Part shown: positions 34,534-43,657 of the stretch, piece by piece
Layout: every line of letters begins with the position of its first letter
How positions within the stretch are numbered: the first letter of the stretch is position 1
DNA from: Bacteroidia bacterium
Lineage (GTDB): Bacteria; Bacteroidota; Bacteroidia; J057
NCBI GenBank assembly: GCA_033391075.1
Contig: JAWPMV010000001.1
Span: forward strand, 7,750,001-7,814,000
Length of the DNA stretch: 64,000 bases
Direction of reading: 5' to 3'
Translations under genes and position numbers: made by a program
Notes under the pieces: generated by a model
Told to the model about the DNA's origin: nothing
The model's database searches: none
The model's input: only the letters and a program-made list of their open reading frames with translations

Positions 34534-34549
34534 CGGGAAAATCTGTTTC

Positions 34550-36073
34550 CTAGTTTGTATTTTCAGCCAAACCCATATCAAATTCATAGGTTTGAAGTCT
34601 GTTGTATCGAGGATAGAATCCGGTAATACTCACTTTTTCTTTGCTAGTTTCCAGTGCTTTGGTAAAGTCTTCGGCGCTGTCAATCAGTTCTCCATTGAAT
34701 TTGAGAACGATGAACTTTTCGCGGATAGAGGTTTGACTCCTTAATAAACCTGCATAAAGCTTTTCTACGAGTATCCCTCTTTCAATATTCAGGCGTGACA
34801 TTTCTTTCTCACTGAGGTCTCGTATACTCAATCCGAGTTTATTTAGGGTTTCATTCCTTTCCGGAGCGAGAATGACTGTTTCCCCATATGCATTGGTCAG
34901 GGTAACCCGGAAACTGCGATTCTTTTTATTTCGATAAACTTTTACGTCAATCTGGTCGCCGGGACGATTTCTTCCTATCAGCTCCAGCAATTTGGCTTCG
35001 TTGCGGGTTTTAACTCCATCGATACTTACGATCACATCTCCTGCCTGTAAGCCGCCCTGATAGGCGCCGCCCTGCTCTGTAAGCTCTCCCACATAAACAC
35101 CCTCTGTCAGGTCAATCCCCAACTTTTTGGATAATTCTCCATTTAGCGCTTGCATATTTGCTACACCCAGAAAGGCGCGCTGAACAGAGCCATATTGCTT
35201 GAGGTCTGTAACGACCTTCTTCACGATATTGGCAGGAACTGCAAAGGCATATCCTGCATAGGTTCCGGTAGGAGAGGCGATGGCTGTATTGATGCCAATC
35301 AGATTTCCTTCTAAATTGACCAGGGCCCCACCGCTATTACCGGGATTTACGGCTGCATCGGTTTGAATGAATGATTCGATGGCCATGCGATCTTTGATGA
35401 TCTCCAAATCACGACCAATGGCACTTACGATACCCGCAGTGGCAGTGGAAGCCAGAGAAAAGGGATTCCCTACAGCGAGAACCCAATCGCCAACCTGGCT
35501 TTCATCTGAATTTGCAAGACTCAGACTGGGAAGACTCTTTGCTTCTATTTTGATAAGGCCAAGATCGGTAGATGGATCGGTTCCAATAACGGTAGCTTTA
35601 TAGCTGCGATTATCGGATAAACTGACTTCCAGTTCATCGGCATCCTGTATCACGTGATTATTGGTAACGATGTATCCATCTGGACTGATAATAACACCAG
35701 AGCCGGAGGATAATTGCTGATTGCCTTTATAGCGCTGAGGCTTTATCCCAAAGAGTTCATAATAGAAATTGTCATATCCATTCTCATTGCGTTGATAGCT
35801 TTGGAAGGATTTGATGTGTACCACCGCAGGCATAGCCTTTTGGGCGGCAAAGTTAAAGTTTTGGGGGGCTTGCCCGAGGCTTCTGTTTGCCGGGACATAT
35901 TGAGGCATTTCTTCTTGAGAAACCCCACGAGCAAAAAGCTCATCATCGCTTGGCGTTTCCTTTCCAATTTCCTCAGATGCCTGACTTAAATTGGATTGAT
36001 AGTTATGGTAGGTTGCAATGCAAGCGAGGCTTACAACTAGCGCAGTTATGGCACTTAGGGCAACTTGTTTCAT
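34550..36073 (-). CDS. HtrA/Deg-family serine protease with two PDZ domains
   Basis: 507 residues. N-terminal membrane anchor or signal (about 5-22), then a trypsin-like domain with catalytic His140 (VTNNHV), Asp170 (TDLGLIKI) and Ser247 (GNSGGALVN). PDZ1 follows (FLGVANMQALNGELSKKLGI to about 390) and a shorter, diverged PDZ2 (SIRDLSEKEMSRLNIERG). It acts in the periplasm as a protease and chaperone for misfolded envelope proteins. Divergent from yceI. Like many Bacteroidota members it keeps the N-terminal segment QNFNFAAQKAMPAVVHI before the protease domain. Confidence 0.95.
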   Translation of the reverse strand: MKQVALSAITALVVSLACIATYHNYQSNLSQASEEIGKETPSDDELFARGVSQEEMPQYVPANRSLGQAPQNFNFAAQKAMPAVVHIKSFQSYQRNENGYDNFYYELFGIKPQRYKGNQQLSSGSGVIISPDGYIVTNNHVIQDADELEVSLSDNRSYKATVIGTDPSTDLGLIKIEAKSLPSLSLANSDESQVGDWVLAVGNPFSLASTATAGIVSAIGRDLEIIKDRMAIESFIQTDAAVNPGNSGGALVNLEGNLIGINTAIASPTGTYAGYAFAVPANIVKKVVTDLKQYGSVQRAFLGVANMQALNGELSKKLGIDLTEGVYVGELTEQGGAYQGGLQAGDVIVSIDGVKTRNEAKLLELIGRNRPGDQIDVKVYRNKKNRSFRVTLTNAYGETVILAPERNETLNKLGLSIRDLSEKEMSRLNIERGILVEKLYAGLLRSQTSIREKFIVLKFNGELIDSAEDFTKALETSKEKVSITGFYPRYNRLQTYEFDMGLAENTN

Positions 36074-36129
36074 TTTAGTAATGCTTGACGTTTGTTATCC
36101 TAATTTACGGCAGTTTTTTAAGGGGCGTT

Positions 36130-36137
36130 TATATTTG
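36130..36137 (+). promoter_or_regulatory. Possible -7 element TATATTTG in the htrA-yceI gap
   Basis: A TAnnTTTG match 106 bp upstream of the YceI-family gene. A TATAATG at 36174-36180 nearer the gene is an alternative. Neither has a clear upstream partner. Confidence 0.3.
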
Positions 36138-36243
36138 AAGTCGAAATAAGAAAACATTAACATTTTTTTCAGGTATAATGCTTATGAAACCATCCTTCTC
36201 CTAATTACTCTTATAGAAAAGTATTAAAATTAACGTTCAACCC

Positions 36244-36789
36244 ATGCGACTATCTTTCAAATTATGCTCAATCAGCCTCCTGGCTATCATGCTATTTGGC
36301 TTCCAGACAGCTGTAAACCCTATCAATTATAAGATTAATTCCTCCGCCGCTAAGGTAAGCTTTATCATAAAGAATGCCGGACTTAACGTAGACGGTGAAT
36401 TTTCTGGTCTTTCTGGTACGATCAACTTTGATAAAGAGAATCCTTCGGCGGGTAAAATAGAGGCAAATATCCCTGTAAAAAGTATAGACACAGGCATAAA
36501 TAAACGGGATAATCACCTGAGGAGTGAGGATTATTTTGAAGTCGAAAAGTACCCGAATATCAAATTTGTTTCGAGCAGTATTTCAGCGACTAAAGATGGA
36601 TACAATGTAAGTGGAAACTTCAGCATAAAAGCCACAACGAAATCTGTAACGATACCTTTTACTTTTGAGAACAATGTCTTCGTGGGGAAGTTTAATATTG
36701 ATCGCAGAGATTATGGAGTAGGGGGGAATAGCTGGATCATGGGAGATAAAGTGAAAATCTCATTCGAAATACCTGTAGAGGCCTTATAG
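36244..36789 (+). CDS. YceI-family periplasmic lipid-binding protein
   Basis: 181 residues with a signal peptide (cleavage near FGFQTAV). The YceI lipocalin-like fold is recognised by INYKINSSAAKVSFIIKNAGLNVDGEFSGLSGTI, DNHLRSEDYFEVEKYPNIKF and the terminal DRRDYGVGG. Members bind polyprenoids in a hydrophobic pocket in the periplasm. It is followed by a terminator. Confidence 0.92.
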   Translation: MRLSFKLCSISLLAIMLFGFQTAVNPINYKINSSAAKVSFIIKNAGLNVDGEFSGLSGTINFDKENPSAGKIEANIPVKSIDTGINKRDNHLRSEDYFEVEKYPNIKFVSSSISATKDGYNVSGNFSIKATTKSVTIPFTFENNVFVGKFNIDRRDYGVGGNSWIMGDKVKISFEIPVEAL

Positions 36790-36812
36790 AGAATAATCAA
36801 TCCTATATATAT

Positions 36813-36851
36813 AGCCTGGTCGGGTACTCCCCGGTCAGGCTTCTTTTTTTT
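36813..36851 (+). terminator. Intrinsic terminator after the YceI gene
   Basis: AGCCTG / CAGGCT outer stem with an inner CGGG / CCCG-type stem, followed by TTCTTTTTTTT. Confidence 0.9.
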
Positions 36852-36854
36852 GCC

Positions 36855-36862
36855 TAAGTTTG
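36855..36862 (+). promoter_or_regulatory. Possible -7 element TAAGTTTG before the MFS gene
   Basis: An exact TAnnTTTG, 19 bp before the TTG start at 36882 and immediately after the terminator T tract. No -33 element fits, since that position is inside the terminator. Confidence 0.35.
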
Positions 36863-36881
36863 TTGCTCTAAGACCTGATAC

Positions 36882-38153
36882 TTGAAAAACCTTAAAGCAC
36901 TAATATTTCTTTTCAGTGCGAATACCATCAGCGGATTCGCTCAAGGCATCACCATGTTGGCGATCCCCTGGCATATTCTGGGATTAGCTGAAGGAAAATT
37001 TAAAAATGCCATGATGGTTACGACGGTAACTGTCATTGTCCTGTTCTGGGGCTTATATGCAGGCACACTGATAGATAAATACAATCGTAAACACATTTTC
37101 CTTTCAACTACAGGGATTGGAGGCCTTATCTTGCTGAGTATCTCTGCATTTGGTTTTCTAAATGGAGGGGTAAATTTCCCTTTGATTGCCATGGTCTATC
37201 TCATGACCGTGATGCTCTACAGTGTCCATTATCCCAATCTGTATGCATTTGTACAGGAGTTATTTGAGCCTGAGTATTATTCCCGGGTAAATTCTGCGAT
37301 CGAGATACAAGGGCAAACCACCAATTTTATCGGCATGATGCTAGGCGCCCTGCTTCTGGATGGTACACAAGAAGTAAACTGGTGGCCGGAATCCTGGAAA
37401 TTTGATGCCTGGAGTTTGCACGAGATATTTCTTTTGGACGGAATAACCTATGTACTAGGCTTTATATGTATTGCCCTCATACCTTATACCCGTAGTGCCA
37501 ATTGGAAACCGGATAAAGGAAAGATGATCCAGCGACTGAAATTTGGCTTCAATTATCTCCAGCAGAACCCGTCCATATTCATATTTGGGATTGCTTCTCA
37601 TGTGCTTTTTTTCTCCCTCATAGTAGTTGTACAGGCTTTGGGGCCGATTTATGTAAAAGAATACCTGAATGAATCAGCTTCTGTCCTTTCCTTTTTCAAA
37701 GGCTTCTATGCCCTGGGGGCCTTGAGCGCGGGTTTGCTGGGACTGTCGACTTTCATCCGAAAAAGCAATCTCGTCCGGCAAATCATTTTTCTCCTCAGTT
37801 TCGCGGGAATCCTCTATTTCCTTTTATCTGTGACCCAATCCATCTGGATTACCCTCCTGGGAGGCTTCTTACTGGGGATCTGCAATGCAGGAACCCGCAT
37901 TCATCGTATCACTTATCTGGTTCGTATCGTCCCCAATGAGGTCATTGGTCGCGCCAATTCCTTTTTCGCCGTAGTAAATATCCTCATGCGAGCTGCCTTT
38001 ATTGCTTTGCTGGCCGTACCATTTTTCGCGGATGAAGGCAATGGCCCCAACATCATTTATGCTTCGCTTTTATTGAGTTTGATCATGTTTTTGGCTGCCG
38101 GAGTCCTCTGGGCCAAATTTGATGCTTTTGATAAGGAGGCGAGTAGTGGGTAG
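36882..38153 (+). CDS. MFS transporter
   Basis: 423 residues with twelve hydrophobic segments. The MFS loop 2-3 signature is present as GLYAGTLIDKYNRKHIFL. The layout resembles MFS_3 / enterobactin-exporter-like carriers. The start is TTG at 36882 (MKNLKALIFLFSANTISGFAQG); no ATG exists upstream in frame near the promoter, and the N-terminal helix begins at once. Substrate unknown. An octamer-phased element follows the gene. Confidence 0.88.
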   Translation: MKNLKALIFLFSANTISGFAQGITMLAIPWHILGLAEGKFKNAMMVTTVTVIVLFWGLYAGTLIDKYNRKHIFLSTTGIGGLILLSISAFGFLNGGVNFPLIAMVYLMTVMLYSVHYPNLYAFVQELFEPEYYSRVNSAIEIQGQTTNFIGMMLGALLLDGTQEVNWWPESWKFDAWSLHEIFLLDGITYVLGFICIALIPYTRSANWKPDKGKMIQRLKFGFNYLQQNPSIFIFGIASHVLFFSLIVVVQALGPIYVKEYLNESASVLSFFKGFYALGALSAGLLGLSTFIRKSNLVRQIIFLLSFAGILYFLLSVTQSIWITLLGGFLLGICNAGTRIHRITYLVRIVPNEVIGRANSFFAVVNILMRAAFIALLAVPFFADEGNGPNIIYASLLLSLIMFLAAGVLWAKFDAFDKEASSG

Positions 38154-38160
38154 GGGAAAA

Positions 38161-38222
38161 GTGTTCTCGTGTTCTAGTTGTTTTTTCTGAAGAGATTAGG
38201 AATTCCCCTCAACTCCAACACA
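38161..38222. repeat. Octamer-phased inverted repeat element, copy 7
   Basis: Left GTGTTCTC, GTGTTCTA (38161-38176), the same words as copy 2; right CTCAACTC, CAACACAT. It separates two convergent MFS genes. Confidence 0.65.
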
Positions 38223-38224
38223 TC

Positions 38225-39457
38225 CTACTCTTTCCTCCTGGCTAAGACTATTCCCAATAGACTCAACAAAAGCATTACGGCAATTGAAATCGCAAAGGTC
38301 CATTGTTGACTCTCGATGTCTGCCAGGCCAAAACCCAAAATGATAGGGGCGGCGGCGGTAGAAAATACTCCGAAAGTGGAGGCTAAACTTCGGATACTTC
38401 CGAGATAACGCGTGCCATAAATTTCTGCCCAGGTAGCTGTGCCGCTAAGGGAATTGAGGCTGGCACTGACTCCCATCAAAATGAAGAAAATCACCCAGGA
38501 GCCCGGATTAGGGAAAAGAAGCATAAGGGCTACGCCGGGAATGAGGGGAACTACCTGCAATCCAAATACCCATATACCTGAAAAGGTATCAATTAGCCAA
38601 CCAGAAATAAAGTTCATCAGCAGGCGGGCGATGCCGAATGCGGAGATACTCAGGGCTACGAGTTCGAGGGACCATCCGTAAGAACTTCCCACAATGCTGC
38701 TGTTGATCATAACGCCTGTGGAGAAGAAGGGCATGAAGAGGCTAATGAGGACGAGAAAATAGAATCTGGGTTCTTTAAGTGCTTCTGCCCGGGTCTTACT
38801 TTTTGAAGATTGGAGTCGAGAGGCTGCGTCTATATTTTCCTCAGTCTCTTCCTCATCTTCCGGCGCAAATTGAAAGGGACTATCCAGTTTGACCAGGCTG
38901 ATCACGAGGGGAAGGAATATCAATAGTACAGTAGCACTGATCACCCACCAACTATTCCTCCAACCTATCGCTGCAATCAATAGGACTAGCAGGGGGGGAA
39001 GTACACTTTCTCCAATAGAAACTCCAAAATTGACCAAAGACAGGGCTTTCCCTCTGGTTTCATGAAAATATCTACCTATAGCGGTATTGGCTGTGAGACA
39101 CATCAGACCTTGCCCACACAAGCGCAAACCAAAGATCAGAAAGAAGAGGAGATAGATGCTGTTGAAAGTAGCAACCCCCATACACACCAAAGCAAAACAG
39201 ATGGCCAGGCCGATGCTGAAGTAGCGAAGCTTGATTTCGTCTACCCATTTCCCTACAAAAGGAAGAACTGCAGCACTCAGCAAAGTCCCCCCACTATACA
39301 ACCAATCAAAGTCGATATGGCTAATCGAAAGCTCTTGCGTGAAATAGAGGACAAAGAGAGAAATGAAGAAAGTCTGGCCGGGACTGGAAAAGAAAAAATG
39401 CAATGCCCCATAGGCAATGTAGTTGGGGTAGCGGCGAAGCAATTGGAGGTAGTTCAT
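38225..39457 (-). CDS. MFS transporter, second
   Basis: 410 residues with twelve hydrophobic segments and a charged central loop (APEDEEETEENIDAASRLQSSKSKTRAEAL). It carries the family pattern PFVGKWVDEIKLRYFSIG. Not closely related to the MFS protein on its left. It starts 44 bp after the M19 dipeptidase gene and may be co-transcribed with it, which would fit uptake or export of a small peptide or amino acid; that is inference. Confidence 0.88.
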   Translation of the reverse strand: MNYLQLLRRYPNYIAYGALHFFFSSPGQTFFISLFVLYFTQELSISHIDFDWLYSGGTLLSAAVLPFVGKWVDEIKLRYFSIGLAICFALVCMGVATFNSIYLLFFLIFGLRLCGQGLMCLTANTAIGRYFHETRGKALSLVNFGVSIGESVLPPLLVLLIAAIGWRNSWWVISATVLLIFLPLVISLVKLDSPFQFAPEDEEETEENIDAASRLQSSKSKTRAEALKEPRFYFLVLISLFMPFFSTGVMINSSIVGSSYGWSLELVALSISAFGIARLLMNFISGWLIDTFSGIWVFGLQVVPLIPGVALMLLFPNPGSWVIFFILMGVSASLNSLSGTATWAEIYGTRYLGSIRSLASTFGVFSTAAAPIILGFGLADIESQQWTFAISIAVMLLLSLLGIVLARRKE

Positions 39458-39501
39458 CAGGGCTATTTTTGCAGCCCCAAAGGACGGTAATTTTCCCTGT
39501 T

Positions 39502-40497
39502 TTATCCTAATCTGCGGATGAAGTCTTCGGCATTTTTATGTGAAATCTTTTCAAGTTGATCCTGACTAAAGCCCTTCTCCTTCATTTCCTCAAGGATAGC
39601 AGGAAATTTGGAAGCATTCTTATGTTGGGGATAGAAAAATGGCCTGCGTTCCTGATCCGGAATCATCCTTTCATCAAAATAATCAGCTCCAAAAGCGAGA
39701 TGTTCCCCGGCCCCGATTTCTTCAATTCCATATTGGATATGTTCATAGAGCATTTCAGCTCCTTTTCTCCCGACAAAATCCCGAACAAAATTGATTCCGA
39801 TCAGGCCTTTCCTGTGGACGATTTCTTTGGCAAACTCATCCGGCAGGTTTCGGGGATGATCGCAAATCGGGCGAAAATTTGAATGACTGGCAATGACGGG
39901 AATATCATATCGCTGCTGTTCGATCTCTGTCAGGATCCCCTCTGCCAAAGCATCACTTGTATGAGAAAGATCTACAGCTATATTCTTCCCATCCATGCAG
40001 GCCAAAAGGCTTTTGCCGTCAGAAGTAATCGGTAGGTTGTCGCTGAAATTTCCTCCTCCAAAACGATTGGCGAGATGGTGGGTAAAGCTGATATAAAGCA
40101 GTCGGCCCGTTCCTTTGATAAATTCATCTAGCCTTTCCTCCAATAGGCTGATCGGCTCCTCTTCTTCAAGCAAGCCAGATGCATTTTCGATAGAAGCGAA
40201 AATTGCGGGTTTATTTTCTTCTTGAGCTTTTCTAATTTCTACTTCAGATCGGCCTGCAGAAAATTCAGGTCCTTCTATCAGTTGGCTGAAGTGTTTTAGC
40301 TGAGCGTTGGCGAAAGCATAACTTCCGCTCTGCGTCAGAGAAAATATGGCACAGACCTGTAGCTGTACATTCCCTTTCTTCAAAAATGGATAACTCGCAC
40401 CGATCACATCTTCTGAATGAATGGAGGCATCATCTGCCATATGCAGATAGCTTAACAGATCGCAGTGGAGATCAAAGACAGGAAGATTCTGGCTCAT
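39502..40497 (-). CDS. M19 family (renal-type) dipeptidase
   Basis: 331 residues without a signal peptide. The zinc site starts with H-x-D (DLHCDLLSYL, His11, Asp13), followed by AVDLSHTSD, then VIASHSNFRPICDHPRNLPDE with the second set of His ligands, and ends with NAEDFIRRLG. M19 enzymes hydrolyse dipeptides, often with D-residues, with a binuclear zinc centre. Probably in one operon with the MFS gene downstream. Confidence 0.93.
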   Translation of the reverse strand: MSQNLPVFDLHCDLLSYLHMADDASIHSEDVIGASYPFLKKGNVQLQVCAIFSLTQSGSYAFANAQLKHFSQLIEGPEFSAGRSEVEIRKAQEENKPAIFASIENASGLLEEEEPISLLEERLDEFIKGTGRLLYISFTHHLANRFGGGNFSDNLPITSDGKSLLACMDGKNIAVDLSHTSDALAEGILTEIEQQRYDIPVIASHSNFRPICDHPRNLPDEFAKEIVHRKGLIGINFVRDFVGRKGAEMLYEHIQYGIEEIGAGEHLAFGADYFDERMIPDQERRPFFYPQHKNASKFPAILEEMKEKGFSQDQLEKISHKNAEDFIRRLG

Positions 40498-40564
40498 TGT
40501 TGACTTGATTGATTTCCCAAAATAGGGAAATTATAGAAGCATAATGAGTCCAGGGCAGAAATGC

Positions 40565-43489
40565 TTATTTCGTCTGCATCATTTCCACTCCTGACCAGGC
40601 TTCTGGTGCTCCATCAAGCTTATATTCTTTGGATCTTTTGAGGTAAAATTCGGCAGCTTTATCCAGATGATTTTGAGCGATAACATCTTCAAATAGCTTT
40701 TGAGATTGTGCAAAATTTTGGAGGTAATAATTCTCCAGAGCTAATTTGAATTTTTCTCGATTTTCCCATTTGGGTTTATCGAGCGGATTGCCGTCCAGAT
40801 CGAAAATTTCATACACCCCAATCGCCTGCTCTTTACCCTTTACCTGCACTTTGCCAAGGAATCTATGAGCGATCGTATCAGGTGCTTTGAGGGTACGGAA
40901 GGTATCTTCACTCAAAAGGAGCTTCGAACCATAAAATTTGGTCAAGCCTTCCATGCGAGAAGCGAGATTTACAGTATCTGAAATGGTCGCGGGTTCCGTC
41001 CGTTTTGAATCTCCAATGATACCCATAACCAGTGGGCCTGTATGAATCCCCATCCCGACTTCGATAGGGGTACGATCCATTTGGAGGCGTTCTGAATTGT
41101 ATTCACGGATCATGCGCTGCATTTCCAAAGCTGCTTGTACGGCATCTTCGGTTTGGTTTTGGAAAATTGCCATGATGCCATCTCCCATATACTGATTGAC
41201 GAAGCCTTTGTATTTCTGGATAATGGGCCCCATTCTTCCAGCATAAGAATTGACGAAACGGAAATTTTCTTCCGGAGTCATTTTTTCAGAAAGGCTGGTA
41301 TATCTTCGAATATCAGAGAAAAACACATTTACATCTTTGGAAACATGATCGCCCAGATGGACTTCGGTGATATTCTCTTTCCCCAAAGCCCGGAGGAATT
41401 GATAGGGGACAAATCTACCGGTGGCAGAGTTGATGCTGTATAGATTTAAATGGGTTTTAACCCGGGCCAGTAATTCGTCTTTGGAGAAAGGTTTGGCCAG
41501 ATAGTCATTGGCTCCGGTAGATAGGCCTTCCACCAAATCCTGCACCTGGTTTTTAGCTGTTACCATGATCACCGGCAATTCGCTGGCTGAAAACTTCTGA
41601 CGAATATGCTTACAGACATCATAGCCTGTCATCCGGGGCATCATCACATCCAGCAAAACCAGGTCAAATTTGCCTTCATTTTCGAGGATTTCCAGGGCTT
41701 CTTCTCCATTCATGGCAGAATGGGTTTCAATGGCTTGATCCAGAAAATGATTTTGGAATACCTGTTGGTTTACGGGTTCATCATCAACGATCAGGATTTT
41801 AAAGTGCCCTTTCCCATTGATGTTCTGAGTCAAAACCCCACTTTCCCTCACTTTTCCCGGGGCTCTTTTTCCGGAAGCTTTAGGAAGGGGATCGACTTCC
41901 AGTAAATGAGAAACAAGTGGAGCTTCAATGATAGGCTCTTGTACTGTTTCCCAACTTAGGGGAATACTAAAACTAAATACCGAACCTTCTCCGGAAACCG
42001 ATTGTACAGAAAGCTCCCCTCCATGAAGTTCTACCAGTTTTTTACTGATACTCAATCCCAGACCTGAACCATTATAGGTCCTCGAAATGCTGGCATCCGC
42101 CTGAGAAAACTCAAGGAAGATGGAGGCTTGCTTTTCCTCATCAATCCCTATACCTGAATCAGCTACAGAAATGAGTAGTTTGCCTTCTTTTTCCTCAGCA
42201 GATACTTCTATAAATCCTTTAGGGGTAAATTTGATCGCATTGCCTACGAGATTGTGTAGAATTTGCTGAAGTCGATTTTCATCTCCGTGAATCGCAGGAA
42301 TATCTTTGGGAATATTATGGCTGAGTTTGAGTCGCTTCTTTTTGGCTAAAGGTTGATTGAGTTTGACAATCATTTCGACCAATGCATAGGGATCGATAGC
42401 TTTTGAGTTTAGCCGGACTTCCTGATTTCTGATTCGGGAGAAATCGAGGATATCATCCACCAGACTGGATAATCTTCTGGCAGAGGAAATGATCATGGAA
42501 AGGTTTTCTTCTTGAAAATCATTGGTCGCTCGGTCCTCTAAGGATTCTGCCAATCCAATAATTCCATTGAGTGGGGTTCTGAGTTCGTGGGAGGTATTTG
42601 CGAGGAACTGGTCTTTCAATTGATCCACCTGCTCCATTTTTTCTCGACGTTCTGTTTCAATCTGTGCCCTCCTTCTTTGTTGCCTGACTCTTACCCACAA
42701 AAAGATGCCCAGAATGCCCAAAAGGGAAACAATGACTCCCGCAATGGCGAGATTTCTTTGATTGGTGGCTTTTTCCTCTTCCGCAATCTTTTTGTTGAGT
42801 AGCATCATGTTTTCCATGGCCTGCTTTTCCAACTCTGCACTTTCCCGCTCAAGTTTTATGATCTCCATTTCCTGCTGAATCCGCTTATTCTCTTCCTCCA
42901 TCAAATTGGCCCGAAGTTCTGATTCTATATTTTTGCTCTCTGTAAGCACAGCTACGGTATTACTTTTTTCAACTTCCAGTTTTTCCTGCAATTGGTTCAG
43001 TTCTTTGGTAAGATGTAAGCTGGAAAGACTGTCTCGAATCAGTTTATAAGCATTTTGATAGGCAGTTGCGTTTTCTAGGTCCTGCTTAAGCATATAAATG
43101 GTCTGCATGAGCTTATTGCCCATCAACATTTCTTCGGTATTCTTTGTGCTTTTTGCGAGTTCAAGTCCTTTCTCGGTTGCCGAAATGGCTCTATTGTATC
43201 GTCCCCGATCTCTATCGAGGATACCGAGATAATAATTGCTCTTGATCTGACCTTCTACATATTTGAGGGAGTTGGAAAGTTTGAGGGCGTCTTTTGCCAG
43301 TTTTTGGGCTTCAGTTCGATCTGCAACACGGAGTTTGTTGATAATATCTAGCATCAGGTCCACTTTGCGTTCTCCGTCAGCATCCTCAAGTGCCATATAG
43401 TAGACGTCCAGTTTCTCCTTTTGGGCTTGAAGCTGATTCGTAGAGACAAGAAACAATACCAATAGAAAAGGAATTAGAAAAAATCTCAT
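40565..43489 (-). CDS. TPR-sensor histidine kinase-receiver-class III cyclase fusion
   Basis: 974 residues. Signal or first TM 1-22; TPR-like and coiled-coil sensor region 25-240; TM about 247-267; HisKA with phospho-acceptor His301 (NTSHELRTPLNG); HATPase with N-box NLVGNAIKF, DSGIGID and GSGLGLSISKK; receiver domain 562-690 with Asp614 (VLLDVMMP) and Lys667; class III nucleotide cyclase 715-900 with metal Asp726 (FFSDIRRYTS) and Asp770 (YMGDG), transition-state Asn841 and Arg845 (SDTVNLASRME). The usual base-selecting Lys is Gln766 and the usual Asp/Thr is Ala834, so the nucleotide made, or whether it is active, is open. The sensor is predicted to face the periplasm and the rest the cytoplasm. 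Confidence 0.92.
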   Translation of the reverse strand: MRFFLIPFLLVLFLVSTNQLQAQKEKLDVYYMALEDADGERKVDLMLDIINKLRVADRTEAQKLAKDALKLSNSLKYVEGQIKSNYYLGILDRDRGRYNRAISATEKGLELAKSTKNTEEMLMGNKLMQTIYMLKQDLENATAYQNAYKLIRDSLSSLHLTKELNQLQEKLEVEKSNTVAVLTESKNIESELRANLMEEENKRIQQEMEIIKLERESAELEKQAMENMMLLNKKIAEEEKATNQRNLAIAGVIVSLLGILGIFLWVRVRQQRRRAQIETERREKMEQVDQLKDQFLANTSHELRTPLNGIIGLAESLEDRATNDFQEENLSMIISSARRLSSLVDDILDFSRIRNQEVRLNSKAIDPYALVEMIVKLNQPLAKKKRLKLSHNIPKDIPAIHGDENRLQQILHNLVGNAIKFTPKGFIEVSAEEKEGKLLISVADSGIGIDEEKQASIFLEFSQADASISRTYNGSGLGLSISKKLVELHGGELSVQSVSGEGSVFSFSIPLSWETVQEPIIEAPLVSHLLEVDPLPKASGKRAPGKVRESGVLTQNINGKGHFKILIVDDEPVNQQVFQNHFLDQAIETHSAMNGEEALEILENEGKFDLVLLDVMMPRMTGYDVCKHIRQKFSASELPVIMVTAKNQVQDLVEGLSTGANDYLAKPFSKDELLARVKTHLNLYSINSATGRFVPYQFLRALGKENITEVHLGDHVSKDVNVFFSDIRRYTSLSEKMTPEENFRFVNSYAGRMGPIIQKYKGFVNQYMGDGIMAIFQNQTEDAVQAALEMQRMIREYNSERLQMDRTPIEVGMGIHTGPLVMGIIGDSKRTEPATISDTVNLASRMEGLTKFYGSKLLLSEDTFRTLKAPDTIAHRFLGKVQVKGKEQAIGVYEIFDLDGNPLDKPKWENREKFKLALENYYLQNFAQSQKLFEDVIAQNHLDKAAEFYLKRSKEYKLDGAPEAWSGVEMMQTK

Positions 43490-43582
43490 TGGCAGGGGTG
43501 GTAATCTTAGGGCTTTTGCAAAATGTTAAATTATCAAAAATTCCTTCATTTTTCGGAATTTTCACCCTAATGGCCTGATTTC

Positions 43583-43614
43583 TTGAGAATTAGCCCCTTT
43601 TTCTTGTATGTTTG
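43583..43614 (+). promoter_or_regulatory. Promoter TTG-N21-TATGTTTG before the DUF1080 gene
   Basis: TTG at 43583-43585 and TATGTTTG at 43607-43614 match the Bacteroidota -33/-7 consensus with a 21-bp spacer. Transcription would begin near 43620, about 38 nt before the ATG at 43658. It is the best full promoter match in the window. Confidence 0.65.
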
Positions 43615-43657
43615 GCCTTCCAATGTTTTAGAAACCCTTAAATGCTTCAGTTGCCTT

